Source of the DNA: Membranihabitans maritimus | GTDB taxonomy: Bacteria; Bacteroidota; Bacteroidia; Chitinophagales; Saprospiraceae | Direction of reading: 5' to 3' | DNA: 64,000 bases | Assembly (NCBI RefSeq): GCF_021729145.1 | Contig: NZ_JAJSLW010000015.1 | Location: forward strand, 64,560 to 128,559 | Part shown: piece after piece, positions 1 through 9,140 of the stretch | Layout of the letters: every line of letters starts with the position of its first letter | Position numbering within the stretch: position 1 is the first letter of the stretch | Made by a program: the position numbers and the translations under genes | The notes under the pieces: generated by a model | The model's database searches: none | What the model saw: the letters and a program-made list of their open reading frames with translations, nothing else | Told to the model about the DNA's origin: nothing

Positions 1-60
1 CAGGATTACCCGGGTATAAATACCCATGCTTTGATTCTCAGTTTTGATGCTGTTCAATAA
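1..60 (+). CDS. C-terminal tail of a gene cut by the window edge
   Basis: Frame 1 is open from the first base to a TAA at 58-60 and gives a 19-residue tail ending in SFDAVQ. The gene lies upstream of the window on the same strand as the SusC gene that follows. The tail is too short to assign a family, and an open frame of 19 codons can occur by chance. Confidence 0.35.
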   Translation, partial: QDYPGINTHALILSFDAVQ

Positions 61-122
61 GTAAGCTTAAATCCATTTACAATGAATTTTGGAATTTTAA
101 ATATAAATATAGCGGAGTATTC

Positions 123-128
123 AAGGAG
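123..128 (+). promoter_or_regulatory. Ribosome binding site AAGGAG selecting the SusC start
   Basis: AAGGAG ends four bases before the ATG at 133, while the earlier in-frame ATG at 82 has no such sequence. Starting at 133 also puts a typical signal peptide at the very N-terminus. Shine-Dalgarno sequences are weak in this phylum, so the signal peptide is the stronger argument. Confidence 0.5.
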
Positions 129-132
129 TTAT

Positions 133-3100
133 ATGAATTGGAACCCTGTTTATTGGCGTATGTTATTAATCTTCTTTAGTGCTTCTTATGCCTTAGGCGA
201 TCTGAATGCTCAAACTTCTACTTTTGAAGTGTCGGGAAGAGTTTCCGCAGCGGTTGATGACGAATTATTACCGGGAGTGACCATTCTGGTAGAATCCACT
301 GGTGATGGCACGGTGACCGATGAAAATGGCGAATATAGTATTCAGGTGCCGGCAGATGCTGTTCTTGTATTTTCGTATATAGGATATTCAACACAGAAAA
401 TATCTGTGCAAAACCGAAGTACCATAAATGTCGTGTTGGAGGAAAGTGCCGAAGCACTTGATGAAGTAGTTGTGACAGCGTTAGGAATTAAAAGGGAAGA
501 AAAGTCTCTTGGGTATTCTGTAGGCAGAGTGGACGGTAATCAGGTGACAAGGGTGGCCCAGGAGAATGTACTTAATTCCCTCGCAGGTAAAGTAGCTGGT
601 GTGTCTGTTAGTTCAACAGGTGGAGCCGGCTCTTCCGTAAATATGGTGATTCGGGGAGCTACGTCGTTGAGTACCGATAACCAACCATTATTTGTAATTG
701 ATGGTGTGCCTGTTACAAGTTCCGTCAATAATGTGGGTGGGTTCGGAAATGACAATCGGGTAGATTATGGGAATGCAATTGCAGACCTGGACCCCGAAAG
801 CATTGCAAATGTTTCAATCCTAAAAGGTCCGAGCGCAGCAGCTTTGTACGGCACTCGAGCTGGCAATGGAGTTGTGTTGATTACCACCAAAAAAGCTCAG
901 GAAGGTGAACCCATGAGTATTTCAGTTACTTCCAACACGGTTTTTGATTTGCCCTCCCGCTACGTGAATACCCAGAATAAGTTTTCTACAGGATTTTTTT
1001 CATTTACCCCTGAGAATGTAGGTGGTGGAATACTACCGGCGATTAGTCCAGGAGATGGAACGGGTTCCGGACCTGAAAACGATAAAGGGTATTGGGCAGT
1101 ACAATGGGACGCACCCGTGGATGCCAACGGTGCTTCCGTTCCGACAGAGGTGATATCGTATCCTAATAACATCCAGAATTTTTTAAATGAATATGCACTC
1201 ACCAGTACCAATAGTATATCCGTTTCTAACAGTAATCCTTACCTGAATTACAGGCTTGGATATACCAATATGGTTCACAGTGGCCTGATTCCGAATTCGG
1301 ATTTGAATAGGAATAATTTAACCCTGGCGGCATCTTCCAGGCTCCGTGATCGATTGACGATAAGCACTAATATTAATTTCAACAACACTAATTCGGACAA
1401 CCGACCCTCATCTAATCGTGGTACCAATCCATTGCAATGGGCATATAGTCATCCTACTAATATAGACATTCAGAAGCTGAAAGATTACGGTTCGGGAAAC
1501 AATATCAAGCGAGTTTCAAATAATCACGAAAATCCTTATTTCCTGGCACATGATGTAAATAATAGCATTGATCGGTATCGAATATTTGGAAATCTAATGG
1601 CTACCTGGGAAGTGGCTCCTACTTTCGAAATTATGGGGCGTTTTACCTTAAATAAGTCCGATGAAGTAAGAGAATCAAAAATTGGACCTGGCTATACCCA
1701 GGAACCGAATAATGGGTCTTATGGTATTGCCTCTTCAAATGGTCTGGAAAGGAATATTGATATTCTTGCTACCTATAATAATAATTGGAATGATTTCTCA
1801 ATTTTGGGTTCTTTGGGAGGAAATATGCTTTATTCTCGTGCTTCCGGATCACGGACCTCTTCGAAGTCCGGTGCGGGGTTAGTAATTCCCAATCTGTTTA
1901 CGATTGATAATATTCGTTCCGGAGCACTTGATTATTCCAATTATCGGAGCCAAAGGGCGATAAATAGTATTTACGCAATGGCTAATGTAGGTTGGAAAAG
2001 CCTATTGTATTTGGATTTGACTGCCCGAAATGACTGGTCAAGTACTTTGCCGTCGGCCAATCGTTCATATTTTTATCCTTCGGCTTCATTAAGTGTTCTA
2101 TTAGATCAAATATTTGATTTTGGAAGAAAAATGGATATGTTCAAATTGCGGGGGGGATGGGCACAGGTTGGAAATGATACTGATCCTTATAGTTTAGTCG
2201 CTACCTATTCCAATGCGGGACAATGGGGAGATGCGATCCAATTGTCCAAGCCCAGTGGTTTGTTGAGTCCTAATTTGCTACCGGAAGCGTCCTCTTCTTT
2301 TGAACTGGGAACGGACATAATTATGTTTTCCAATCGATTACGGCTTGAGGCCACCTATTATACAGTTGATAATAAGAACCAAATATTATCAGTACCTCTC
2401 GCAGCATCTACGGGGTTTAGTAGGGTCCAGATCAATGCGGGACTCTTACAAAGCCAGGGTGTAGAAGTTTTACTCGGAATTACACCTGTCAGTTCGCCGG
2501 ATTGGAATTGGGACCTTACTTTCAATTTTACTAAAAATGATACTCGTGTATTGGAATTAGCTGATGAAATCGATTTTATTCAATTCTGGGACCAGGCCCG
2601 GGTACAGAATATAGGCTATGCCAAAAACGATGAATTAGGTCGGGATGGCCGTGTCGGCAATTTATACACACGTAAGGTGATGAGGGTAACCGATGAAAGT
2701 TCACCGTACTATGGATATCCGATATTGGGGAGTGGTCTTGATACAGAATGGCAGGGTGAAGAAGAATATTCGAAAGTTGGAAATTACAATCCTGACTTTA
2801 TTTTAGGACTTCAATCATCTCTGACTTTTAAGAACTTTTCACTTAATATGACATTTGACTGGAGGTCGGGGGGGCAATTCGTATCCCAAACCTTTCGGTA
2901 TATGTCTGAATCAGTGCTTACCCAGACGTGGCTTGACGAATTGATACACCCGGGAGAGCTGGGTGGAGGTCCTAGCCGGGAACTCCGGGATTGGGTAGTG
3001 GCTAATGAGGATCGTTTGCTTCTCAGTGATAAAGTCAGGCCGGTAGGTGGACCGACGCCAGAATATGGCGGATTTCCGGAGAGCTTCAGTGGGTTTACCG

Positions 3101-3516
3101 TTTATGATGGAACATTTGCTCCGGGTGTGCTGGGCTATCACGATGAAAGCGGGAAGTTTATTTTGGATAGGGAGAATCTTGGAAATGAAGGAACTACATT
3201 TCTGCCGTACGTGGTAAGTTATCCCTGGGATCTTGGAGAAGCTAATATGTTCGATGCTGATTATATTAAAATGAGGGAAATTTCTCTGGGATATAATTTT
3301 CCGGATCATTGGACCCAAAAATGGAAAATTAATAAACTGAATTTATCAATTTATAGTCGGAATATTATGTTGTGGACGAAAGACTCTCCTCTGAATGTTG
3401 ATCCGGAGAGAGCTTATCAGGCGGAGAGCAGTGGAAGATTTCACCAGGGAGTAGAAAGGTATAACGTTGATCCATGGGTTGTACCGATAGGGGTTAAATT
3501 AAATTTTACCTTTTAA
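133..3516 (+). CDS. SusC/RagA-type TonB-linked outer membrane transporter
   Basis: This is a TonB-dependent outer-membrane channel that imports oligosaccharides together with its SusD lipoprotein. From the start at 133 the protein has about 1127 residues, normal for SusC. It shows a signal peptide (MNWNPVYWRMLLIFF, cleavage near LNAQ), a carboxypeptidase-regulatory-like domain (VSGRVSAAVDDELLPGVTI), the SusC junction DEVVVTALGIKREEKSLGYSV, a plug domain with IRGATSLSTDNQPLFVIDGVP and KGPSAAALYGTRAGNGVV, and a C-terminal beta-barrel ending in NFTF. The SusD gene starts 10 bases downstream, so the two form one unit at the head of a 24-kb co-directional locus. The regulator is not visible and may lie upstream of the window. 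Family certain, substrate unknown. Confidence 0.95.
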   Translation: MNWNPVYWRMLLIFFSASYALGDLNAQTSTFEVSGRVSAAVDDELLPGVTILVESTGDGTVTDENGEYSIQVPADAVLVFSYIGYSTQKISVQNRSTINVVLEESAEALDEVVVTALGIKREEKSLGYSVGRVDGNQVTRVAQENVLNSLAGKVAGVSVSSTGGAGSSVNMVIRGATSLSTDNQPLFVIDGVPVTSSVNNVGGFGNDNRVDYGNAIADLDPESIANVSILKGPSAAALYGTRAGNGVVLITTKKAQEGEPMSISVTSNTVFDLPSRYVNTQNKFSTGFFSFTPENVGGGILPAISPGDGTGSGPENDKGYWAVQWDAPVDANGASVPTEVISYPNNIQNFLNEYALTSTNSISVSNSNPYLNYRLGYTNMVHSGLIPNSDLNRNNLTLAASSRLRDRLTISTNINFNNTNSDNRPSSNRGTNPLQWAYSHPTNIDIQKLKDYGSGNNIKRVSNNHENPYFLAHDVNNSIDRYRIFGNLMATWEVAPTFEIMGRFTLNKSDEVRESKIGPGYTQEPNNGSYGIASSNGLERNIDILATYNNNWNDFSILGSLGGNMLYSRASGSRTSSKSGAGLVIPNLFTIDNIRSGALDYSNYRSQRAINSIYAMANVGWKSLLYLDLTARNDWSSTLPSANRSYFYPSASLSVLLDQIFDFGRKMDMFKLRGGWAQVGNDTDPYSLVATYSNAGQWGDAIQLSKPSGLLSPNLLPEASSSFELGTDIIMFSNRLRLEATYYTVDNKNQILSVPLAASTGFSRVQINAGLLQSQGVEVLLGITPVSSPDWNWDLTFNFTKNDTRVLELADEIDFIQFWDQARVQNIGYAKNDELGRDGRVGNLYTRKVMRVTDESSPYYGYPILGSGLDTEWQGEEEYSKVGNYNPDFILGLQSSLTFKNFSLNMTFDWRSGGQFVSQTFRYMSESVLTQTWLDELIHPGELGGGPSRELRDWVVANEDRLLLSDKVRPVGGPTPEYGGFPESFSGFTVYDGTFAPGVLGYHDESGKFILDRENLGNEGTTFLPYVVSYPWDLGEANMFDADYIKMREISLGYNFPDHWTQKWKINKLNLSIYSRNIMLWTKDSPLNVDPERAYQAESSGRFHQGVERYNVDPWVVPIGVKLNFTF

Positions 3517-3526
3517 AAATGAAACC

Positions 3527-5173
3527 ATGCAAAAATTAAAAATCAGGTTGATGCTATACGCCCCGTTGTTGTTATTTGGGATAATGGGGTGCCAGGATTT
3601 GGATGAATTGAATATTAATCCCAATGGGGTGGATCCAGAAATTGCGGATCTTAATTTGCTGATGCCTACTGTGATTTCAGGTATTGGAAGTAGTGTGGTA
3701 GAGCTTGGTTATGGAGATATAGCGGGGGTGATGCAGCATACTCAAAAAGATGGATGGTCATCGGGGCACAATGATTATGATTGGGATAATCAAAGTAAAA
3801 GTTGGGAAGGTTTATATGGTATCTTGAGAAATATTGATGAATTGTATAAAAAATCGATTGACGGAGGATATGATTTTCACCAGGGGGTGTCCCTGGTCTT
3901 AAAGGCTTATACTTTTGGTTTGATAACTGATCTTTGGGGAGATGCGCCGTATTCAGAAGCATTGAAAGCAGAAGAGAGTGCGGATTACTTCAAACCGGTT
4001 TATGATCAACAAAGGGATATCTATCTGGGAATACTAAGTGACCTTGAGGAAGCTAATTCAGTCTTGTCCGGAAACAGCAGTTCTTATAATAATATAGACC
4101 CCGTACAGGATATTTTATATGGAGGAGATATTGTTCGTTGGAAAAAGTTTGCCAACTCCCTGGCACTTCGTTACTATATGCGTCTTTCTCTTAAAGAACC
4201 CGGGATAGCGGAGGAAGGTATTAAGAAAATCATCTCTGATCCCGCACAATTTCCCATAATAACCGATGCGTCTGAAGATGCCAATGTAAGTTATATAGGT
4301 ACGTCCCCTTCGGACTCATGGCCCACCACTATGGTTTTTAATCCGGATCCGAGCGGTGATTATATGCGTCTAAAAATGTGTTCAACATTAGTAGAAGCAC
4401 TTCAAAAATATGATGACCCCAGACTAAGCGTTTGGGCTAATAAAGTGACTATACCATTGGTTGAGGTGCCGGGATCAGAAATAGATAGGGTCGTAGATGG
4501 CCGACGGGATGTGTCTTCAGATGTTATAAACGCATACGAAGAAACCTGGAATCTAGCGATAGATTTGGATCCGGAATATGTCGGAATTCCTCCATCTGTT
4601 TTTGCAGCACCACAATACAATATGAATCCTAATCTTGATCAGGGGGTATTTAATCCGCATGCCTCACAGTTAGCCGATATGTATCGTGAAAACAGCGGTC
4701 CATTATTACAAATGAGATTATTGTCTGCTGCAGAAGTGCAATTTATTCTGGCCGAAGCTGCGCTATATGGCTGGGTGTCCGCCCCCCCGGAAGAATACTA
4801 TACGGAAGGTATTCGACAGTCATTTAATGCTTGGGGAGTCGGAGGTGAAATTGATAACTTTGAAGCGCCATATAATGGACTTGAAAGTATAATAGAACAA
4901 AAATGGATTGCCAGTTGGACCGCAGCTGCCGAATCCTGGTTCGATTTTCGTAGAACGGGATTGCCGGAGTTGGAAACCGGGGAGTCAGCGAAGCGAGCGG
5001 CATTACCACTCCGATTCTATTATCATTTTGATAGTGAAATATCCAGGAATACAGTAAATGCAGAAACGGCTATTGCTAGATTGGAACCTACCGAATATAA
5101 AGGTAGTGATGTGAGTAATAATAGTGCGTGGTCGAAAATGTGGCTGTTGCAGGGAACTGGTAAACCGTACTAA
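3527..5173 (+). CDS. SusD/RagB-like glycan-binding outer membrane lipoprotein
   Basis: This is the surface lipoprotein that lids the SusC channel and binds the glycan. The 548-residue product has a lipoprotein signal peptide with lipobox GIMGC, followed by the typical N-terminus DLDELNINPNGVDP. It resembles the SusD-like_2 branch, with a helical TPR-rich core (RWKKFANSLALRYYMRLS) and the late motif AEVQFILAEAALYGW plus EQKWIASW. It starts 10 bases after SusC, which supports co-translation. The binding residues for a particular sugar cannot be read from sequence. Confidence 0.93.
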   Translation: MQKLKIRLMLYAPLLLFGIMGCQDLDELNINPNGVDPEIADLNLLMPTVISGIGSSVVELGYGDIAGVMQHTQKDGWSSGHNDYDWDNQSKSWEGLYGILRNIDELYKKSIDGGYDFHQGVSLVLKAYTFGLITDLWGDAPYSEALKAEESADYFKPVYDQQRDIYLGILSDLEEANSVLSGNSSSYNNIDPVQDILYGGDIVRWKKFANSLALRYYMRLSLKEPGIAEEGIKKIISDPAQFPIITDASEDANVSYIGTSPSDSWPTTMVFNPDPSGDYMRLKMCSTLVEALQKYDDPRLSVWANKVTIPLVEVPGSEIDRVVDGRRDVSSDVINAYEETWNLAIDLDPEYVGIPPSVFAAPQYNMNPNLDQGVFNPHASQLADMYRENSGPLLQMRLLSAAEVQFILAEAALYGWVSAPPEEYYTEGIRQSFNAWGVGGEIDNFEAPYNGLESIIEQKWIASWTAAAESWFDFRRTGLPELETGESAKRAALPLRFYYHFDSEISRNTVNAETAIARLEPTEYKGSDVSNNSAWSKMWLLQGTGKPY

Positions 5174-5285
5174 AAATATAAAGGAAATCTGTTCTGTCAT
5201 AAATAGAAATTGTGTTAAATAGTATGTGACGCAATTCAAAACCCAAATCCCCAGGACAAACTTTTCTATAATAATTATGGTTATA

Positions 5286-6686
5286 ATGCAAAATAGGCTG
5301 GTAATTATCTTTTTTCTATTTGGTGCAGTTTTTATTTTTAGCGCTCAGTCCTGTACAGAAAGTTCGGGAAATCCTGGTGATAGAGGCAAAATGTATGGAG
5401 AAATAAATCCTGAAAACGCCTTGCAGCGTTATTTGCAGAATGATGATGAAACGTTTGAATGGGAATTGGAACAAACATTGGAAAAAGGGAATGCTCGGAT
5501 TTATCAAGTGAAATTATCGTCCCAGACCTGGAGGGGTATTATCTGGACACATTCTGTAAGTATTGTTGTTCCTGAGGAAGTTCAGGAGGATGGAGCACTA
5601 ATTTTTATATCCGGAGGGAAAAATAACGAAGCGACTATTCATCCGGACGGGGATGATGAAGTGTTGACCGCACTATTAGATATTGCTTCAAAAAACCATG
5701 CTGTTACTTCATTAATCAGACAGGTTCCTAACCAACCTTTATTTGATGACCTAACGGAAGATGCATTAATTTCATTTACGCTGCATAATTACAAAAGGGA
5801 TAATGATTTCAATTGGCCATTACTTTTTCCAATGGTAAAGAGTGTAGTCAAAGGAATGGATGTTGTTCAGGAATTTTGCAAATTAGAAGTTGATCAAGCA
5901 ATTAATTCTTTTCTTTTGACCGGGTTTTCCAAAAGGGGATGGACTACCTGGTTGACTGGTGCCAAGGACGATAGAGTTAAAGCCATAGCCCCTGGGGTAA
6001 TTGATATACTTAATATGCCGGTAAACGTTGATTATCAGGTAAAAACCTGGGGAGATTATAGTGTAGAAATTCAGGATTATGTCCGTTTGGGAATTGCTCA
6101 GGATATTAATTCACCAGGGGGCAGGGCATTGGCAACAATGATTGACCCCTATTCTTACCGCGATGATTTGTCCCAGCCGAAGCTAATTTTCATTGGTACA
6201 AATGACCCCTATTGGCCCGTAGATGCGGTCAAGAACTATTTGACCCAGTTGCCGGGAAAAACGTATATCCATTATACTCCTAATGCGGGACATGACCTTA
6301 ATGGGGGAGCTGAAGCCATCCCGGTTCTTAGCGAGTTTTTCAATGATATGCTGGAAGGACAGAAATCTCCTACTTTTGCATACGAATATGTCCCTTTGAA
6401 GGATGGCTTTAGTTGGTCTGTATCTTCTGAAGATCCCATTGAATTTATTGAACAATGGATCGCATATTCACCTGACAGGGACTTCAGGAACGAATTATGG
6501 GAGGTGAACCGGACAGCTGTTGGGCATGACAATTCATTTGAAGCCAGTGTCAAAAGTCCGGAATCTGGGTATTTAGCAACTTATTGGAATGTTGGCTTTA
6601 AGGGAGACATTATTTCAGATTATCCACTCAGCAGCCGGATGTACGTAATGGGTGAGGATTCTCTTTATTTTAATTTAAATGAATAA
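5286..6686 (+). CDS. PhoPQ-activated pathogenicity-related (PqaA-like) alpha/beta hydrolase, lipoprotein
   Basis: This predicted exported hydrolase belongs to the PqaA family, named after a PhoPQ-regulated Salmonella gene. The reaction is not established for most members, and an esterase activity is plausible. I chose ATG 5286 because it puts a lipoprotein signal directly at the N-terminus (lipobox SAQSC); ATG 5277 or GTG 5226 would only add residues before it. The nucleophile elbow GFSKRGWTTWLTGAKDDRVKA carries the candidate catalytic serine. LIFIGTNDPYWPVDAV and NAGHDLNGG look like the acid and histidine parts of the triad. The length of 466 residues fits the family. As third gene after SusCD it may remove ester groups from the substrate, which is inference. 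Confidence 0.8.
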   Translation: MQNRLVIIFFLFGAVFIFSAQSCTESSGNPGDRGKMYGEINPENALQRYLQNDDETFEWELEQTLEKGNARIYQVKLSSQTWRGIIWTHSVSIVVPEEVQEDGALIFISGGKNNEATIHPDGDDEVLTALLDIASKNHAVTSLIRQVPNQPLFDDLTEDALISFTLHNYKRDNDFNWPLLFPMVKSVVKGMDVVQEFCKLEVDQAINSFLLTGFSKRGWTTWLTGAKDDRVKAIAPGVIDILNMPVNVDYQVKTWGDYSVEIQDYVRLGIAQDINSPGGRALATMIDPYSYRDDLSQPKLIFIGTNDPYWPVDAVKNYLTQLPGKTYIHYTPNAGHDLNGGAEAIPVLSEFFNDMLEGQKSPTFAYEYVPLKDGFSWSVSSEDPIEFIEQWIAYSPDRDFRNELWEVNRTAVGHDNSFEASVKSPESGYLATYWNVGFKGDIISDYPLSSRMYVMGEDSLYFNLNE

Positions 6687-6787
6687 TAGTCATAAATTCT
6701 TCCCAAACCTTTTTTGAATCAAGGTCAAAATTATTACTTTGTGCGGGCCTTTATCTTTTTTTTGAAATCAGTCAAATTATTGGTGAA

Positions 6788-9127
6788 TTGAAATTTTTAC
6801 AAACCAGCTTTTTTTTATTTGTACTCATTAATCTTTCTTTTGGGGCAGGTAATATTGAGATTAAAAGTATTTACATAGAACCGGGAATTGATCTCGGTCG
6901 GGATAGTATTGCCTGGAAATTCTTCAAGGAGGAATTAGGTAAGAGAGTGGGAAGTATTCCGGAATTGACAGGCATACCAGATTTTGATGAAGGACAAATT
7001 GTTTTGATCCCCCGTAATTATTCTAATTGGCCTGAGGGAAAGGAGAAAAAGCTTAACGAATTTTCTCTACCGGATGGTCCGGAGTCTTACCGTGTTATTA
7101 CTATTAATAAACGGGTGTTTATCCAGGGGCGTGATTTCAGGGGGCTATTGTTTGGGATTGGCCATTTTCTAAGAACTGCTATATATGGCGAACAGCTTGG
7201 ATGGAAACCATGTGATGTTAGTGTGAAACCTGATAAATCAATCCGGGGACACCAGATTGGTTACAGGAATACCGCCAATGCATTTGATGCCTGGACTCCT
7301 GAGCAGTACGAACAATATATACGGGATATGATTGTTTTCGGTGCAAATAGTATGGAGAATATTCCTTTTTCGGAAGATAGTCCTATTCATTTCACCCTTT
7401 CAAACTGGGAAATGAATTTGAGAGTAAGTGAAATTTGTGATAAATACAATATGGATTATTGGATTTGGTCGCCAATAACATTTGACCTAAATGACAAAGG
7501 GAAAGCAAACGATTATCTCAAAGAATGCGAAAGGTTTTACAGTGAAATATCCAGATTGGATGCTGTATTTGTTCCCGGGGGTGATCCGGGTAATAATCCA
7601 CCGGAATTAGTGTTGCCAATGATGGAAAAAATGGCTGCATTGCTTCGTGAATACCATCCTGAATCTACAATGTGGTTATCACTTCAGGGGTTTACCGATG
7701 AAGCCAGTAAATATGTCTATGATTATATGGAAGCTCAGGACCGAAAATGGATGGGTGGATTGGTTTCCGGACCAAGTAGCCCTCCTATGGAAGAAACACG
7801 AAAGGCCTTACCTGACTCCTATCAGTTACGGCATTATCCCGATATTACCCATACGGTTCGATGTCAATATCCGAACCGTTGGTGGGATCCTGCGTTTAAT
7901 TTTGTATTGGGGCGTGAGCCAATCAATCCCCAACCGCTTCGCTACCATAATATTTATTTACATACTCAGCAATGGACGGATGGATTTATTACATATTCTG
8001 ATGGAATTCACGATGATTTAAATAAAATGATCTGGTCACAATTGGGTGTTGATCCGACATTGGATATCCGGGTTATAGTTAAAGATTATGCCAACTATTT
8101 CCTTGATTCCGAAGCTTCAGAGGAAATAGCTGACGCCCTGTTTGCATTGGAAAGGAACTGGGATGGTGCTATAAAATACAATGGTGCAATTGACGCCACT
8201 TTGGAACGTTGGCAATCTATCAATGAAAGAAGGCAATTGGATAAGGTTTGGGAACATTGGCGATGGAAAATGTATCTTACCCGGGCGCTTCTGGATTCAT
8301 ATGTGAGAGATCGTTTTATATATGAAGAGCAATTGGAAAATCAGGCCAATAAAGTGATGAGGGAAAGTAATGAATGGGGTGCTGCTAAAACAATGGATTC
8401 AGTTCGGTTGATTTTGGCCAGAAGCAAGGAGCTTTTTGATAAAGATGTACGGAGAAACCGCATTTTTCATCTATCAGACGATTTATTTGAGGTTATTGGA
8501 TTTCAGCCAAGTGTACCTCTTTACCGAGCTCGAAATCCGGAAAGAGGAGCTTATATTGATTTTATAGACCGTCCATTGAACAATAAGTGGTGGATAGAAA
8601 AGGAGTTTGAAAACATGGAAGGTTGGAACGAGGACCGAAAACAGGAAAGATTAAAGGAAATAGGTTTATGGGAAAATCCCGGGGAGGGAAGTTACTATGA
8701 CGATATTGGGAATGTGTATAAGAGCCCACACGTCGTAAAATTGAATGCGCCACAAAACGATTATTTATTTGAATTAAGTGATAACCCAGGATTTGACTGG
8801 TGGGATTCAGGGTATAATAAATCCCGACTTTCATGGATGATAAATATGAGGTGGCCACATGCTGTACAATATAATAACCTGGATCCGGAAGCTACCTATA
8901 AGTTGGTATATACCGGTGTCGGAAGGTCATATATCCAGGCTGATGGTGTAGACCTTAGGGGAATAACAGAACCTAAAGTAACGGGGGAGAAGGTCACGCT
9001 TGAAATTCCGGCAAAAGTGACCCAAGATGGAAAATTGAAAATTACATGGAAAGGTATAGACGAGAGCCACCTCAATTGGAGACAACATTCAAGAGTGAAT
9101 GAATTGTGGCTAATTAAAAACAATTAA
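6788..9127 (+). CDS. Exported glycoside hydrolase, GH20/GH67-like fold, specificity unknown
   Basis: This protein of about 779 residues begins with an apparent TTG codon. It is the only start that keeps the signal peptide (MKFLQTSFFLFVLINLSFG), because an in-frame stop lies just upstream. Residues 20-140 resemble the small alpha/beta domain before the barrel in GH20, GH67 and GH84-like enzymes, including the phrase DFRGLLFGIGHFLR. A TIM-barrel-like region follows: SIRGHQIGYRNTANAFDAW, DMIVFGANSMENIP, DAVFVPGGDPGNNPPE, and a run of acidic residues after strands. The C-terminal part has beta-rich segments. It looks like an enzyme acting on a hexosamine- or uronate-containing glycan. I could not assign catalytic residues or a CAZy family with certainty. 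Confidence 0.65.
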   Translation: MKFLQTSFFLFVLINLSFGAGNIEIKSIYIEPGIDLGRDSIAWKFFKEELGKRVGSIPELTGIPDFDEGQIVLIPRNYSNWPEGKEKKLNEFSLPDGPESYRVITINKRVFIQGRDFRGLLFGIGHFLRTAIYGEQLGWKPCDVSVKPDKSIRGHQIGYRNTANAFDAWTPEQYEQYIRDMIVFGANSMENIPFSEDSPIHFTLSNWEMNLRVSEICDKYNMDYWIWSPITFDLNDKGKANDYLKECERFYSEISRLDAVFVPGGDPGNNPPELVLPMMEKMAALLREYHPESTMWLSLQGFTDEASKYVYDYMEAQDRKWMGGLVSGPSSPPMEETRKALPDSYQLRHYPDITHTVRCQYPNRWWDPAFNFVLGREPINPQPLRYHNIYLHTQQWTDGFITYSDGIHDDLNKMIWSQLGVDPTLDIRVIVKDYANYFLDSEASEEIADALFALERNWDGAIKYNGAIDATLERWQSINERRQLDKVWEHWRWKMYLTRALLDSYVRDRFIYEEQLENQANKVMRESNEWGAAKTMDSVRLILARSKELFDKDVRRNRIFHLSDDLFEVIGFQPSVPLYRARNPERGAYIDFIDRPLNNKWWIEKEFENMEGWNEDRKQERLKEIGLWENPGEGSYYDDIGNVYKSPHVVKLNAPQNDYLFELSDNPGFDWWDSGYNKSRLSWMINMRWPHAVQYNNLDPEATYKLVYTGVGRSYIQADGVDLRGITEPKVTGEKVTLEIPAKVTQDGKLKITWKGIDESHLNWRQHSRVNELWLIKNN

Positions 9128-9140
9128 ATTTCTTTATAAT